In this document: one piece after another, positions 25,255-34,179 of the stretch
Position numbering within the stretch: the stretch's first letter is position 1
Layout of the letters: each line of letters starts with the position of its first letter
Source of the DNA: Arthrobacter saudimassiliensis
Lineage (GTDB): Bacteria > Actinomycetota > Actinomycetes > Actinomycetales > Micrococcaceae
Direction: 5' to 3'
DNA length: 64,000 nt
Assembly: GCA_900016675.1 (NCBI GenBank)
Contig: LN483070.1
Coordinates: forward strand, 620,001 to 684,000
The notes under the pieces: model-generated
Seen by the model: only the letters and a program-made list of their open reading frames with translations
What the model was told of the DNA's origin: nothing
The model's database searches: none
Made by a program: the position numbers and the translations under genes

Positions 25255-25389
25255 TGAGATAGCTCACATGCTAGCCAGCGGAGGGGGCGGCGGCAAGCGT
25301 TACGTCCGGGCGGCCGGCCCGCGCCCGGCCTCATCCGGGACCGAAGGTGCGGCCCGAGCCCGGCTAGGCTCGTGGAGGAATACCGACGT

Positions 25390-26010
25390 ATGTGGAGGGG
25401 CGAGGGCCGGTTGAGTCTACGAATGGCATTACTTGCGCTGCTGTCGTCCGGTCCGATGACCGGGTACGACGTCGGCAAACAGTTCAGCGCCTCCGTGGGC
25501 CATGTCTGGCACGCCCCGGATTCGCAGATCTACCCGGAGATGCGCCGGCTGAATGCGGAGGGGCTGCTCTCCGCCCGCCCGGTGCCCTGGGGCTCCCGCG
25601 GAGCGACCAAGACGGAATATGCGCTCACCGCCGAGGGCGAGGAGGAGCTGCGCCGCTGGCAGGAACGGCCGCCGACGTACGTCCGTGAACGGGACCCGGC
25701 CCGGCTGCGGGCGGCCTATTTCGAGTGGGCCCCGCCGGGCGCCGCGGCCGCGCAGCTGCGGGCGCACATTGCCCATCACGAGGAGCAGCGGCTGCAGACG
25801 CTGCGGGTCATCGACGAGCTGCAGCGCCGCACCCAGCCCACGCTGGCCCGCCGCCTCAGCCGCTATCCGGAGCAGGAGCAGGAGCGGATCGTGGCCTTCA
25901 AGGTCTTTGCCTACGAGGGCCAATTGGCCCGGGTGGAACAGGAGATCGCCTGGGCGAAGCGCGGACTGGAGCTGCTGGACAGGCTCGGCGAGCCCGAGGC
26001 CGCCGGCTAG
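25390..26010 (+). CDS. PadR family transcriptional regulator (VanR-like)
   Basis: The 206-residue protein has a PadR winged helix at about residues 8-85 (LRMALLALLSSGPMTGYDV, then DSQIYPEMRRLNAEGLL) and a C-terminal Vir-like helical dimer domain. PadR-type VanR proteins release DNA on binding vanillate or similar phenolics. The ATG at 25390 has GGAGGA 10 nt upstream; a TTG at 25411 would match many homologues and cannot be excluded. A TAGGCT -10 box is at 25365-25370. Divergence from vanA and the 28-bp dyad make the van operon its probable target. Confidence 0.9.
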   Translation: MWRGEGRLSLRMALLALLSSGPMTGYDVGKQFSASVGHVWHAPDSQIYPEMRRLNAEGLLSARPVPWGSRGATKTEYALTAEGEEELRRWQERPPTYVRERDPARLRAAYFEWAPPGAAAAQLRAHIAHHEEQRLQTLRVIDELQRRTQPTLARRLSRYPEQEQERIVAFKVFAYEGQLARVEQEIAWAKRGLELLDRLGEPEAAG

Positions 26011-27209
26011 GGTCGGGGGCGCGGCACCAGCTCGAGCATGTGTGCCTGCACGTAGTCCAGCGCCAGGCGCACCGCTCCGGCGGGCACCAGCAGCTCGCCC
26101 ATGTCCGAGACGGCCACCCGCGGCGGCTCCGGCACGTACCGGCCCAGCTCCTCGGTCATCACCGGCAGCAGCGCGGTGGCGGAGGCGGCGACGGCGCCGC
26201 CGATCACGATCAGCTTCGGGTCGAAGAAGGTGCTGACCAGTGCCAGCACCCGGGCCATCCGGCGGGCGATCCGGTCCAGGATCTCCGCCGCCACCGGATC
26301 CCCGTCCGCGGCGGCCTCGAACACGAACCGCGCCGACGCCCGGTCGGTGTCCGGCCCGACCAGGGCCCGGATCCGCCCGTTGTGCCCGTCCCGCAGCGCG
26401 GCGCTGCCCCAGAGTCGGGCCAGCTTGGCGATGCCGTCCTCGTTGCCCACGCCCTCGACGAGCTCCAGCCCGCCCATCGCCCCGGTACCGCCGCGGGCCC
26501 CGTGCAGCAGCCGCCCGTTCTCGATGATGCCGCTGCCCAGGCGCTCGCCGGCAAGGATCACGGCGAGGTTGTCCTCCCCGGCCCCCACCCCGCGCCAGCG
26601 CTCTGCCAGGGCGGCGAGCTTCGCGTCGTTCTCCACCAGCAGCGGCCAGCCCCGCACTTCGCTGAAGGCCTCGGTCAGGCCCAGGTCGAACAGTTCGGCG
26701 GCCTCCTGCTCCGGGGCGACGGTGCCGTCCGCGGTGACCTGCGCGGCCAGGCCGAGCCCTGCGCACAGCACCGCCTCGGCCGGCACCGCGGCGTCCGCGA
26801 GGGCGGCGTCGACCGCGTCGGTGACCACCCGGCGTCGGGCCTCCGGCTGCCCGCCGTGGCGGGGAAAGCGGGCCTCCGCGCCGCCGGCGACGGCGCCGGC
26901 CAGGTCGGCGACCAGCACGCGGACGGTGGCGATGCCGACGTCGAGCCCCAGCACGTAGCCGGCGGTCTCGTTGAACGCGAAGCGACGGGCGGGGCGGCCC
27001 TTCTGGCCGCCCAAGCGCGGCGATTCGGCCTCGCGCGCCCAGCCGCGGGCAATCAGGTCGTCGCAGACGGCGATCACGGTGGCGCGGGTCAGGCCCGTGG
27101 CTTCGATGAGGTCGGTGCCGGTGGCCGAGGGGACGGTGCGCAGCACGTCCAGGACGGCGCGCAGATTGGTGCGGCGCAGCAGCTGCGGAGTGCTGGCGGA
27201 GGAGTCCAT
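26007..27209 (-). CDS. ROK family transcriptional regulator
   Basis: The 400-residue protein has an N-terminal winged helix (LIEATGLTRATVIAVCDDLIARG) and a C-terminal ROK sugar-kinase-like domain with two lobes. The ROK zinc motif is weak: the usual CxCGxxGC cysteine cluster is not seen, which suggests a regulator without kinase activity. The ATG at 27209 has AAAGGGA upstream. It is divergent from the GAPDH gene with a 101-bp AT-rich gap, pointing to sugar-responsive control of that gene. Its stop codon interlocks with that of the PadR gene on CTAG. Confidence 0.88.
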   Translation of the reverse strand: MDSSASTPQLLRRTNLRAVLDVLRTVPSATGTDLIEATGLTRATVIAVCDDLIARGWAREAESPRLGGQKGRPARRFAFNETAGYVLGLDVGIATVRVLVADLAGAVAGGAEARFPRHGGQPEARRRVVTDAVDAALADAAVPAEAVLCAGLGLAAQVTADGTVAPEQEAAELFDLGLTEAFSEVRGWPLLVENDAKLAALAERWRGVGAGEDNLAVILAGERLGSGIIENGRLLHGARGGTGAMGGLELVEGVGNEDGIAKLARLWGSAALRDGHNGRIRALVGPDTDRASARFVFEAAADGDPVAAEILDRIARRMARVLALVSTFFDPKLIVIGGAVAASATALLPVMTEELGRYVPEPPRVAVSDMGELLVPAGAVRLALDYVQAHMLELVPRPRP

Positions 27210-27251
27210 GGCGCAGGTCCCTTTGACGTGTGGCGGCAACAACAGCATAAT

Positions 27252-28318
<1,067 letters not shown>

Positions 28319-28347
28319 GGCGACACCGCACTTCCTCAGCAACGCGT

Positions 28348-28388
28348 ACGACGGCGCCGCCGGACTTTCGGTCCGGCGGCGCCGTCGT
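28348..28388. terminator. Bidirectional terminator after gap
   Basis: A perfect 18-bp stem starting ACGACGGCGCCGCCGGAC closes a TTTCG loop. It separates gap from the convergent amylase gene. Confidence 0.9.
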
Positions 28389-28431
28389 TGCTGTGCCCGG
28401 GCGGTCTCGCTGCGCGGCGCGGGCCGGTCTC

Positions 28432-29757
28432 TCAGCCCAGCACCGCCCAGCCGCGGGCCGGCAGCAGCGCCGTCCGGCGCTCCGGGTCCAGCCCGGCGGC
28501 TCCGGCGAGGACGTCCCTGCTGCTTCCCGCGGAAACGGTGGCCGGCGCATGGGTGAGATTGAGTGCGACGACGAGCGGCGGCTCCCCGGCGGCGGTTGCC
28601 CGGTAGGCGAGGACCTCATTGGACCGTTCGAGCACCTCGGTGCGGGCCCGGTGCAGCCAGGGGTGGCGCCGTCGCAGCCCGATCAGCTGCCGGTGCAGCT
28701 CAAAAACCGGCGCCCCGACCGGGGAGAACTCCGCCGGTGCGGCCGGGAAGCGGGGCCTGATGTCGTCGTCGCCGCCCGCCCGGTCCTCCTTGATGCCGCG
28801 GTAGCCCTGCTCGTCGCCGTAGTAGACGGCCGGCGTGCCGCCCACCGTCATCAGGATCACCAGCGCGTGCGCCGCCAGGGCCGGATCCTCCAGCCTGCTG
28901 GCGATCCTGGTGACGTCATGGTTGCCGATGAAGGTCCACGGGACGAAGGAGTCGAGGAACGCGTTGTGCCGCTCCAGGGCGGCGGTCAGCTCCCAGAAGT
29001 TGGCGTCGTTGAGCGAGCTCCACACGGCCTTCCACAGCTCGTACTGGGTCGCTGAATCCAAGCCGCCGGCCTGCACCTCGGCGGCGTAGTCGCCGTGGAT
29101 GTACTCGCCCACGAAATAGGCGTCCGGGTGGGTGCGGCGGACCCGGCCGGTCACCTCCGCCCAGAACGACGCCGGCACGGCGTAGGCGGCGTCCAGCCGC
29201 CAGCCGTCGGCGCCTCGGTCCAGCCAGTGGCCCATCACTTCGACGACGAAGTCCGCCACCGCCGGCTCGGCGTGGTTCAGCGCCACCAGGTGGTGGTGGC
29301 CCTCGAAGTCCCGGTAGCCGGGTTCGGTGCGGGGGCCGGCGCCGTCGGGCCAATCCAGATGGAACCATGCGGCGGTGCCCGCCGTCGGGCCCTCCGCCAG
29401 CACCCGTTGGAACGGGCCGAAGGAGCGCCCGACATGGTTGAACACGCCGTCGAGCAGGATCCGCAGGCCGCGCCGATGCGCCTCGGCGACCAGCCGGTCG
29501 AAGTCTTCGTCCGTGCCGTGACGCGGGTCGATGCGGAAGTAGTCGGTGGTGTCGTAGCCGTGGGTTTCTGAGGCAAAGATCGGCCCCAGGGCCAGGCCGG
29601 AGGTGCCGAGCTCGACGGCATAGTCCAGCCAGGGCAGCAGGTCCAGCAGGCGGTGCGCGCGGGCCGGTTCTTCCGTGGCGGTTTTCTCCGCGCCGGTGAA
29701 GCCCAGCGGATACACCTGCCACCAGATCGCGTGCTGCACCCAGTCCGGTTCGTGCAT
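28432..29757 (-). CDS. GH13 alpha-amylase family protein
   Basis: The 441-residue protein is a compact GH13 barrel. Conserved region I is VFNHVG; region II GWRLDAAYA holds the nucleophile Asp, region III VGEYIHGD the acid/base Glu and region IV FIGNHDV the third acid. It lacks a signal peptide, so it acts in the cytoplasm, probably on maltooligosaccharides or trehalose/sucrose-like sugars. Exact specificity is unclear. The ATG at 29757 is chosen because AAAGGG is 9 nt before it, whereas the upstream ATG at 29766 directly abuts that site. Located opposite gap, it could feed glucose into glycolysis. Confidence 0.9.
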   Translation of the reverse strand: MHEPDWVQHAIWWQVYPLGFTGAEKTATEEPARAHRLLDLLPWLDYAVELGTSGLALGPIFASETHGYDTTDYFRIDPRHGTDEDFDRLVAEAHRRGLRILLDGVFNHVGRSFGPFQRVLAEGPTAGTAAWFHLDWPDGAGPRTEPGYRDFEGHHHLVALNHAEPAVADFVVEVMGHWLDRGADGWRLDAAYAVPASFWAEVTGRVRRTHPDAYFVGEYIHGDYAAEVQAGGLDSATQYELWKAVWSSLNDANFWELTAALERHNAFLDSFVPWTFIGNHDVTRIASRLEDPALAAHALVILMTVGGTPAVYYGDEQGYRGIKEDRAGGDDDIRPRFPAAPAEFSPVGAPVFELHRQLIGLRRRHPWLHRARTEVLERSNEVLAYRATAAGEPPLVVALNLTHAPATVSAGSSRDVLAGAAGLDPERRTALLPARGWAVLG

Positions 29758-29920
29758 ATCTGCCATCCCTTTCGCCGCCGGTACCGAGGGCGGAGGGCCT
29801 GATCGGACGCCGCCCGTTCCCGCTCAAGTCTGCTGGAGGGCCGCGGCGATGGCCAAACCTTCGGGAGTGCAGCGCCGACGGCCGGTGCGGCGGCCGTCCG
29901 TTGGGTGGCAGTGCCGCTTC

Positions 29921-30058
29921 CCTCCGTTTCGCGCAGGGGCCCTCCACTTGGCGGCGTTTCCCTCCAGTTGGCGGCGTTCCCCTCCGCTTTGACCGTTTCC
30001 TCCGGCTCTACCTGGAGGAAACGGCCTAAGCGGAGGGCGCCGTCGGAAAGCGGAGGGT
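29921..30058. repeat. Symmetric 20-bp-period CCCTCC repeat array
   Basis: The 431-bp gap 29758-30188 has no gene. Inside it, four units starting CCCTCC follow one another at exactly 20-bp steps (29921, 29941, 29961, 29981), for example CCCTCCACTTGGCGGCGTTT. A hairpin, GTTTCCTCC-n10-GGAGGAAAC (29996-30023), comes next. Two inverted units AAGCGGAGGG at 30029 and 30049 follow, again 20 bp apart. The whole is roughly symmetric about the hairpin. It is not a CRISPR, since there are no unrelated spacers. It may be a mobile intergenic repeat, a multi-site operator or a structured RNA with repeated anti-SD/SD-like arms. Confidence 0.75.
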
Positions 30059-30188
30059 TCTGGGTACGAAGTTGGGGGACCCGCCAGGGTCCACCCGACA
30101 GCACGGTGCAAAGCGACTTTCCGCAGCACCTTGCGCGACCTCTCGAAATTCGATAGGTATGAACCGTTACCCAATCGAAGGAGGAGCC

Positions 30189-30680
30189 ATGGGTCGGCTC
30201 ACCATCCTCACCCTGCACGTCCTGCTGGCACTGGTGCTGGCCGGCACGGTCTTCGTCCAGGCGGTCATGGTGCCGCTGCTGGGCGCCGACCTCGCCGAAG
30301 CGGGCGCCGGCGTCGTCCGCATCCCGATCCTTGTCATCGTGCTGCTGGGCATCGTCTGCTTCCAGCTCACCCTGATCTGCGTGTGGCGCCTCCTGACCAT
30401 GGCCCGCCGCGGCACGGTCTTCTCCGACGACGCCTTCCGCTGGGTGGACCTCATCATCGGCGCCGTCGCCGCAGCCGCGGCGCTGCTGGTGGCCCTCGGC
30501 GTCGTGCTGGCACCCGGCGAGGTCGTGGCGCCCGGCGTCGTCCTGCTGATCGGGGGAGCGGCCGTGACCACGGCCGCCGTCGCGCTGGTGGTGCTGGTGA
30601 TGCGCACGCTGCTGGCCCAGGCCGTGGCGCGCGACGCCGAGGCGCGCCACCTGCGCAGCGAGCTGGACGAGGTGATCTGA
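30189..30680 (+). CDS. DUF2975 membrane protein
   Basis: The 163-residue protein has four membrane helices (about 8-28, 45-68, 92-112 and 118-142) with the DUF2975 layout. The family has no known activity but is regularly paired with a small Cro/C1-type regulator, as here. The ATG at 30189 is preceded by AAGGAGG. The stop overlaps the next start (TGATG), so the two are translationally coupled. Confidence 0.88.
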   Translation: MGRLTILTLHVLLALVLAGTVFVQAVMVPLLGADLAEAGAGVVRIPILVIVLLGIVCFQLTLICVWRLLTMARRGTVFSDDAFRWVDLIIGAVAAAAALLVALGVVLAPGEVVAPGVVLLIGGAAVTTAAVALVVLVMRTLLAQAVARDAEARHLRSELDEVI

Positions 30681-30940
30681 TGCCGATCGTTGTGGACATC
30701 GACGTCATGCTCGCCCGGCGCAAGATGCCGGTGGGCGTGTTGGCCGAGCGCATCGGCATCACGCCCGCCAACCTGGCCGTGCTGAAGAACGGCCGGGCGA
30801 AAGCCGTCCGGTTCACCACCCTCGAGGCGCTCTGCGAGGTGCTGGACTGCCAGCCCGGGGACCTTCTGCGCTGGGAGCCCGACGACGACGGCGGGCAGGG
30901 CTCTGCGGGCACCGCCGAAACGGCCGCCCGCGAATGGTAA
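30680..30940 (+). CDS. Small XRE-type helix-turn-helix protein (YozG-like)
   Basis: The 86-residue protein is nearly all helix-turn-helix: LAERIGITPANLAVLKNGRAKAVRFTTLEALCEVLDCQPGDLL is split here only by its own helices, at about residues 18-62. The short acidic tail is probably disordered. This type follows DUF2975 genes in many Gram-positives and is thought to be membrane-linked through that partner. The ATG at 30680 overlaps the upstream stop by one nucleotide. Confidence 0.9.
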   Translation: MPIVVDIDVMLARRKMPVGVLAERIGITPANLAVLKNGRAKAVRFTTLEALCEVLDCQPGDLLRWEPDDDGGQGSAGTAETAAREW

Positions 30941-30946
30941 AGGGAA

Positions 30947-30964
30947 CGTTTCCCGCGGGAAACG
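30947..30964. promoter_or_regulatory. 18-bp perfect palindrome before the dicarboxylate symporter
   Basis: CGTTTCCCGCGGGAAACG is a perfect palindrome covering the expected -35 position of the promoter whose -10 box is at 30985. It could be an operator. A terminator for the upstream pair is less likely, as there is no loop and no T-run. Confidence 0.5.
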
Positions 30965-30984
30965 CACCGGAAACCGCCGCTGCC

Positions 30985-30990
30985 TAGCGT
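30985..30990 (+). promoter_or_regulatory. -10 box of a predicted leaderless promoter (symporter)
   Basis: TAGCGT is followed by exactly 6 nt and the ATG at 30997. The intervening GGCGGG is too close to the ATG to act as a normal ribosome site. Confidence 0.5.
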
Positions 30991-30996
30991 GGCGGG

Positions 30997-32385
30997 ATGA
31001 GTCTCACACCAACGCCGCCGCGGTCCCGCTGGTACACGTCCCTGTTCGTGCAGCTGCTGGTGGCGGTGGTCCTCGGCGTCCTCGTGGGCACGCTGTGGCC
31101 CGAGGTCGGAGCGGCGTTCAAGGTCCTCGGAGACGGATTTATCCGGCTGATCAAGATGATCATTGCGCCGCTGATCTTCCTGGTCATCGTCACCGGCATC
31201 GCGCACATCAGCGACGTCAGCGCGGTGGGCCGGGTGGGCGCCAAGGCGCTGGCCTACTTCCTCGGCGCCTCCAGCTTTGCCCTCGTCCTCGGCATGCTGG
31301 TCGCCAACCTCGTCCGCGCCGGCGCCGGGCTGAACATCGACCCCGGCACCCTGGAAACCTCGCAGCTGGAGGCCAAGACCTCGGCGGAGGTGGCCTCGCC
31401 GTCGGAGTTCATCCTCAACGTCATCCCGGTGAGCGTGTTCGACGCCTTTGCCAGCAACTCGCTGCTGCAGGTGCTGTTCTTCGCCGTGTTCTTCGGCGCG
31501 GCCGCCGTGGTGCTGGGCCGCGAAACCTGCGAGCCGGTGCTGAAGGTCATGGAAGCCACCCTGGAAATCATCTTCAAGGTAATGGCCTGGATCATGCGGC
31601 TTGCCCCTATCGGCGCGTTCGGGGCCATGGCCTTCATCATCGGCGAGTACGGGCTGGCGACGCTCGGCACCTACGCCAAGCTGATCGCCGCCTGCTACGG
31701 AGCCGCCGTGCTGTTCATCGGCATCCTCTTCGTGATCGCCCGGGTCTGCGCCGGTGTTCCGCTCTGGCAGTTCATCAAATACACCAGGGAGGAGTTCCTG
31801 CTCGCCCTGGGCACGGCCTCCACCGAATCCGTGATGCCCCGGATCATGACCAAACTGACCAACGCCGGCTGCTCGCGCGCCACCACCGGACTGGTGGTGC
31901 CCACCGGCTACTCCTTCAACCTCGACGGCGCCGCCATCTACCTGTCCATCTCCGTGGTCTTCCTGGCCCAGGCCTTCAACATCGACCTCAGCCTGGAGCA
32001 GCAGATCGCGGCCCTGGGCGTGCTGCTGCTGACCTCCAAGGGGATGGCCGGGGTGCCGGGCTCCTCCTTCCTGGCCCTGTCGGCGACCGCGGCCGCGCTC
32101 GGCCTGTTCCCGGTGGCCGGCGTGGCCCTGCTCCTGGGTGCCGACCGGCTCATGGACTCCATGCGGGTGGTGGTCAACCTGCTCGGCAACTGCGTGGCCA
32201 CCTTCGTGGTCGCCAGGTGGGAAGGCCAGCTGGACCGGCAGGCGATGCTCGCGGCGTTCACCCGGACGGCCCCGGGCGACGGCCACGACGCCGACGGCAA
32301 CGTCCCGGCGGGAACAGCCGACGACGGCGCCGCCCGGGCCGCCGATGTGGCCACCGGCGTGCCGGCCCCGTCCACGGCGCGGTGA
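30997..32385 (+). CDS. Dicarboxylate/amino acid:cation symporter (DAACS, DctA-like)
   Basis: The 462-residue protein has the eight-helix, two-hairpin fold of the glutamate/C4-dicarboxylate symporters. Visible signatures are GTASTESVMPR in hairpin 1, PTGYSFNLDGAAIY in helix 7, and SKGMAGVPGSSF in hairpin 2. It imports succinate, fumarate, malate or acidic amino acids with H+ or Na+. DctA proteins are usually 430-450 residues; the extra C-terminal 30 residues are Asp/Ala-rich and likely disordered. Confidence 0.93.
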   Translation: MSLTPTPPRSRWYTSLFVQLLVAVVLGVLVGTLWPEVGAAFKVLGDGFIRLIKMIIAPLIFLVIVTGIAHISDVSAVGRVGAKALAYFLGASSFALVLGMLVANLVRAGAGLNIDPGTLETSQLEAKTSAEVASPSEFILNVIPVSVFDAFASNSLLQVLFFAVFFGAAAVVLGRETCEPVLKVMEATLEIIFKVMAWIMRLAPIGAFGAMAFIIGEYGLATLGTYAKLIAACYGAAVLFIGILFVIARVCAGVPLWQFIKYTREEFLLALGTASTESVMPRIMTKLTNAGCSRATTGLVVPTGYSFNLDGAAIYLSISVVFLAQAFNIDLSLEQQIAALGVLLLTSKGMAGVPGSSFLALSATAAALGLFPVAGVALLLGADRLMDSMRVVVNLLGNCVATFVVARWEGQLDRQAMLAAFTRTAPGDGHDADGNVPAGTADDGAARAADVATGVPAPSTAR

Positions 32386-32562
32386 CGCCGACCCGGTGAT
32401 CCACGGCGCGGGGACACGGCACGGGGACACGGGCTCGCCGTGCTGCCACCTCCGGCCGGCGTCCGACGGCTAGGCTGACACCCATCGCAGCCGGCGCCGG
32501 TCCGAGCCAAACCGCCAAGGCCTGCGCGAGCGGGTCCGCAACGGACGGCCGGGGGGACAGAC

Positions 32563-33630
32563 ATGGGACAGCAGGCACGGCACCGGGCGACCACGCGGAT
32601 GCAGGAACCGGCAGAGGAACGGCCCGCGCAGGCCCTGGGCGCGGATGGCGGGCACGGTGCGCGCGCCCGTGCCGCCCGGGCCCGTCCTCCGCTATGGGCC
32701 CGCGTGGCCGGCGGTTTCGGCATCGGCGTGCTGGCCGCCGTGGTCGGCCTTGCGCCTTGGCTGGCCACCGGTGCGCGCCTGCCGCTGCAGAACCTCTGGG
32801 CGGAACCGACCCTGCCCGAGGCCATGCCGCTCAGCGCCCTGCCCGTCAGCCAGTACCTGACCGACGGACTGGTGGCCCTGATGGTGGCCGGGGGACTGGT
32901 GGCGGGATTGGCCGCGCGCCGCTGGGGGCGGGGCGGCGGCGTCGCCGTCGGGGCGGCAGCTGCCGGTCTCCTGGCGGTCCAGCTGGCGGCGACCGCGCAG
33001 TCCTTCGGGCTGCTGGACACCGGCCTGCTTCCGGGCAGCCGCAGCGACCTGTACGTCATGGGACTGCGCGGCGGCGTCCTGGCCTCCACTGCCCTGGCCG
33101 TCCTGGTGCTGCTGCTGGTCGCGGCTCGCCGCGGAGGGGCAGCGGCCCTGGGCATCGGGCTGGCGGCGGTGCCATTCGCTGAATGGCTGTACCTGTGGGC
33201 CGTGCCGCCCTTCGAACCCTCGGATCTCCCCGGGCAGCTGCTGCTGCTGATCCGCTGGGTGCCTGCCGTCCTGGTCGGACTCGCCTTGGCCTGGTACTCC
33301 GCCGTGGGCGGAGGCCGCGGCCGGTCTGCCGCGAACGCGGGGACGAATGCCGGGGCCCAGCCCAGCCCGGCGCGTGCTGCCCTGGCCGCGGTCTGGGTGG
33401 TGGACCTGGCTGTGCTGTGGGTCTTTCCGGCGCTGCTGATCGGGATCGAGGCGGCCTTGGGCAGCCGCGTCTATCTGGGCGATTGGGCGATGATGGCCCA
33501 GTCGGCGCGGACAGCCGTCAGGGTCCAGCTGCTGGCGGGCTGGGGGCCGGTCCTGCTCGCCGCGGTGGTGGGCGCTGTCGGTGCAGTGGCCCTGCTCCGC
33601 CTGCGGGCAGCTCGGCTGCCCAGGCCCTAG
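32563..33630 (+). CDS. Hypothetical multi-pass membrane protein
   Basis: The 355-residue protein has a charged Arg/Ala-rich N-terminus of about 45 residues and then about eight hydrophobic helices, with loops rich in Gly and Arg. No motif or family is recognised. The ATG at 32563 follows a GGGGGGACAG stretch about 7 nt upstream, and a TAGGCT -10 box lies at 32471-32476, giving a leader of about 80 nt. Its stop codon interlocks with that of the convergent gene on CTAG. Confidence 0.7.
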   Translation: MGQQARHRATTRMQEPAEERPAQALGADGGHGARARAARARPPLWARVAGGFGIGVLAAVVGLAPWLATGARLPLQNLWAEPTLPEAMPLSALPVSQYLTDGLVALMVAGGLVAGLAARRWGRGGGVAVGAAAAGLLAVQLAATAQSFGLLDTGLLPGSRSDLYVMGLRGGVLASTALAVLVLLLVAARRGGAAALGIGLAAVPFAEWLYLWAVPPFEPSDLPGQLLLLIRWVPAVLVGLALAWYSAVGGGRGRSAANAGTNAGAQPSPARAALAAVWVVDLAVLWVFPALLIGIEAALGSRVYLGDWAMMAQSARTAVRVQLLAGWGPVLLAAVVGAVGAVALLRLRAARLPRP

Positions 33631-34109
33631 CCGCGGGGCTTCCGGGCCGGCTGCGAAGCGTCCCGCATGAGATCCAGGGCCAGCGACGCGGCGGCTGCTC
33701 CCGCCGCCATCCAGCGGCGCGGCCGGCGAAGGCCGTAGCCGGCCAGCCGGCGTTCGATGTCCGCGTCCACCTTCAGCGAGCCGGCCTGCAGCGCGGTGAT
33801 GATCACCGCCGCGGTCAGGGACACCAGGGTGCGCGCGGCCAGCGACTTCCGGGGTTCACGCCCGGGCGCGTCGACGCCGTCGCTCTTGGCCGCGGGCGCT
33901 GCGGCGGACTCCGCGGGGGCTCCGTCCTTCCTGCCGGGGTTCCGACCCGGCCTGGTGGCCCAGAGGACGCCGCCGGCAGCGGCCGCGCCGGGCAGCCAGA
34001 CGTAGGCGCGGCGGACGGCGGGCCGCCAGTCGGCGGGACGGAGCAGGGTCAACGCACCGGTTGCTGCGGCGGTCGCCAGGGAGACAACGGGCGGAGGCAG
34101 AGAGATCAT
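33627..34109 (-). CDS. Hypothetical small membrane protein
   Basis: The 160-residue protein has a short hydrophobic N-terminus, a possible helix at about 38-52, a Pro/Ala/Lys linker, and two helix-forming segments near 90-110 and 130-148. It contains no conserved catalytic motif and no cysteine. I do not recognise a family. Composition and codon use match the neighbours, which supports it being a real gene. Confidence 0.6.
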   Translation of the reverse strand: MISLPPPVVSLATAAATGALTLLRPADWRPAVRRAYVWLPGAAAAGGVLWATRPGRNPGRKDGAPAESAAAPAAKSDGVDAPGREPRKSLAARTLVSLTAAVIITALQAGSLKVDADIERRLAGYGLRRPRRWMAAGAAAASLALDLMRDASQPARKPRG

Positions 34110-34179
34110 CCGACCACCCTACTAAGGCCACCTCAAGCAGGCCGGCGGCCGGGCCGGAGGTGACGGCCATGCCGGCGCC

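Noticed and set aside
29921-30058. Possible CRISPR array
   Set aside because: Units are contiguous 20-bp repeats with inverted copies and no spacers; there are no cas genes.
29277-30650. 457-codon minus-strand frame spanning the gene-free gap 29758-30188
   Set aside because: It crosses the amylase gene and the DUF2975 gene antisense, and its part in the gap only reads through the 20-bp repeats.
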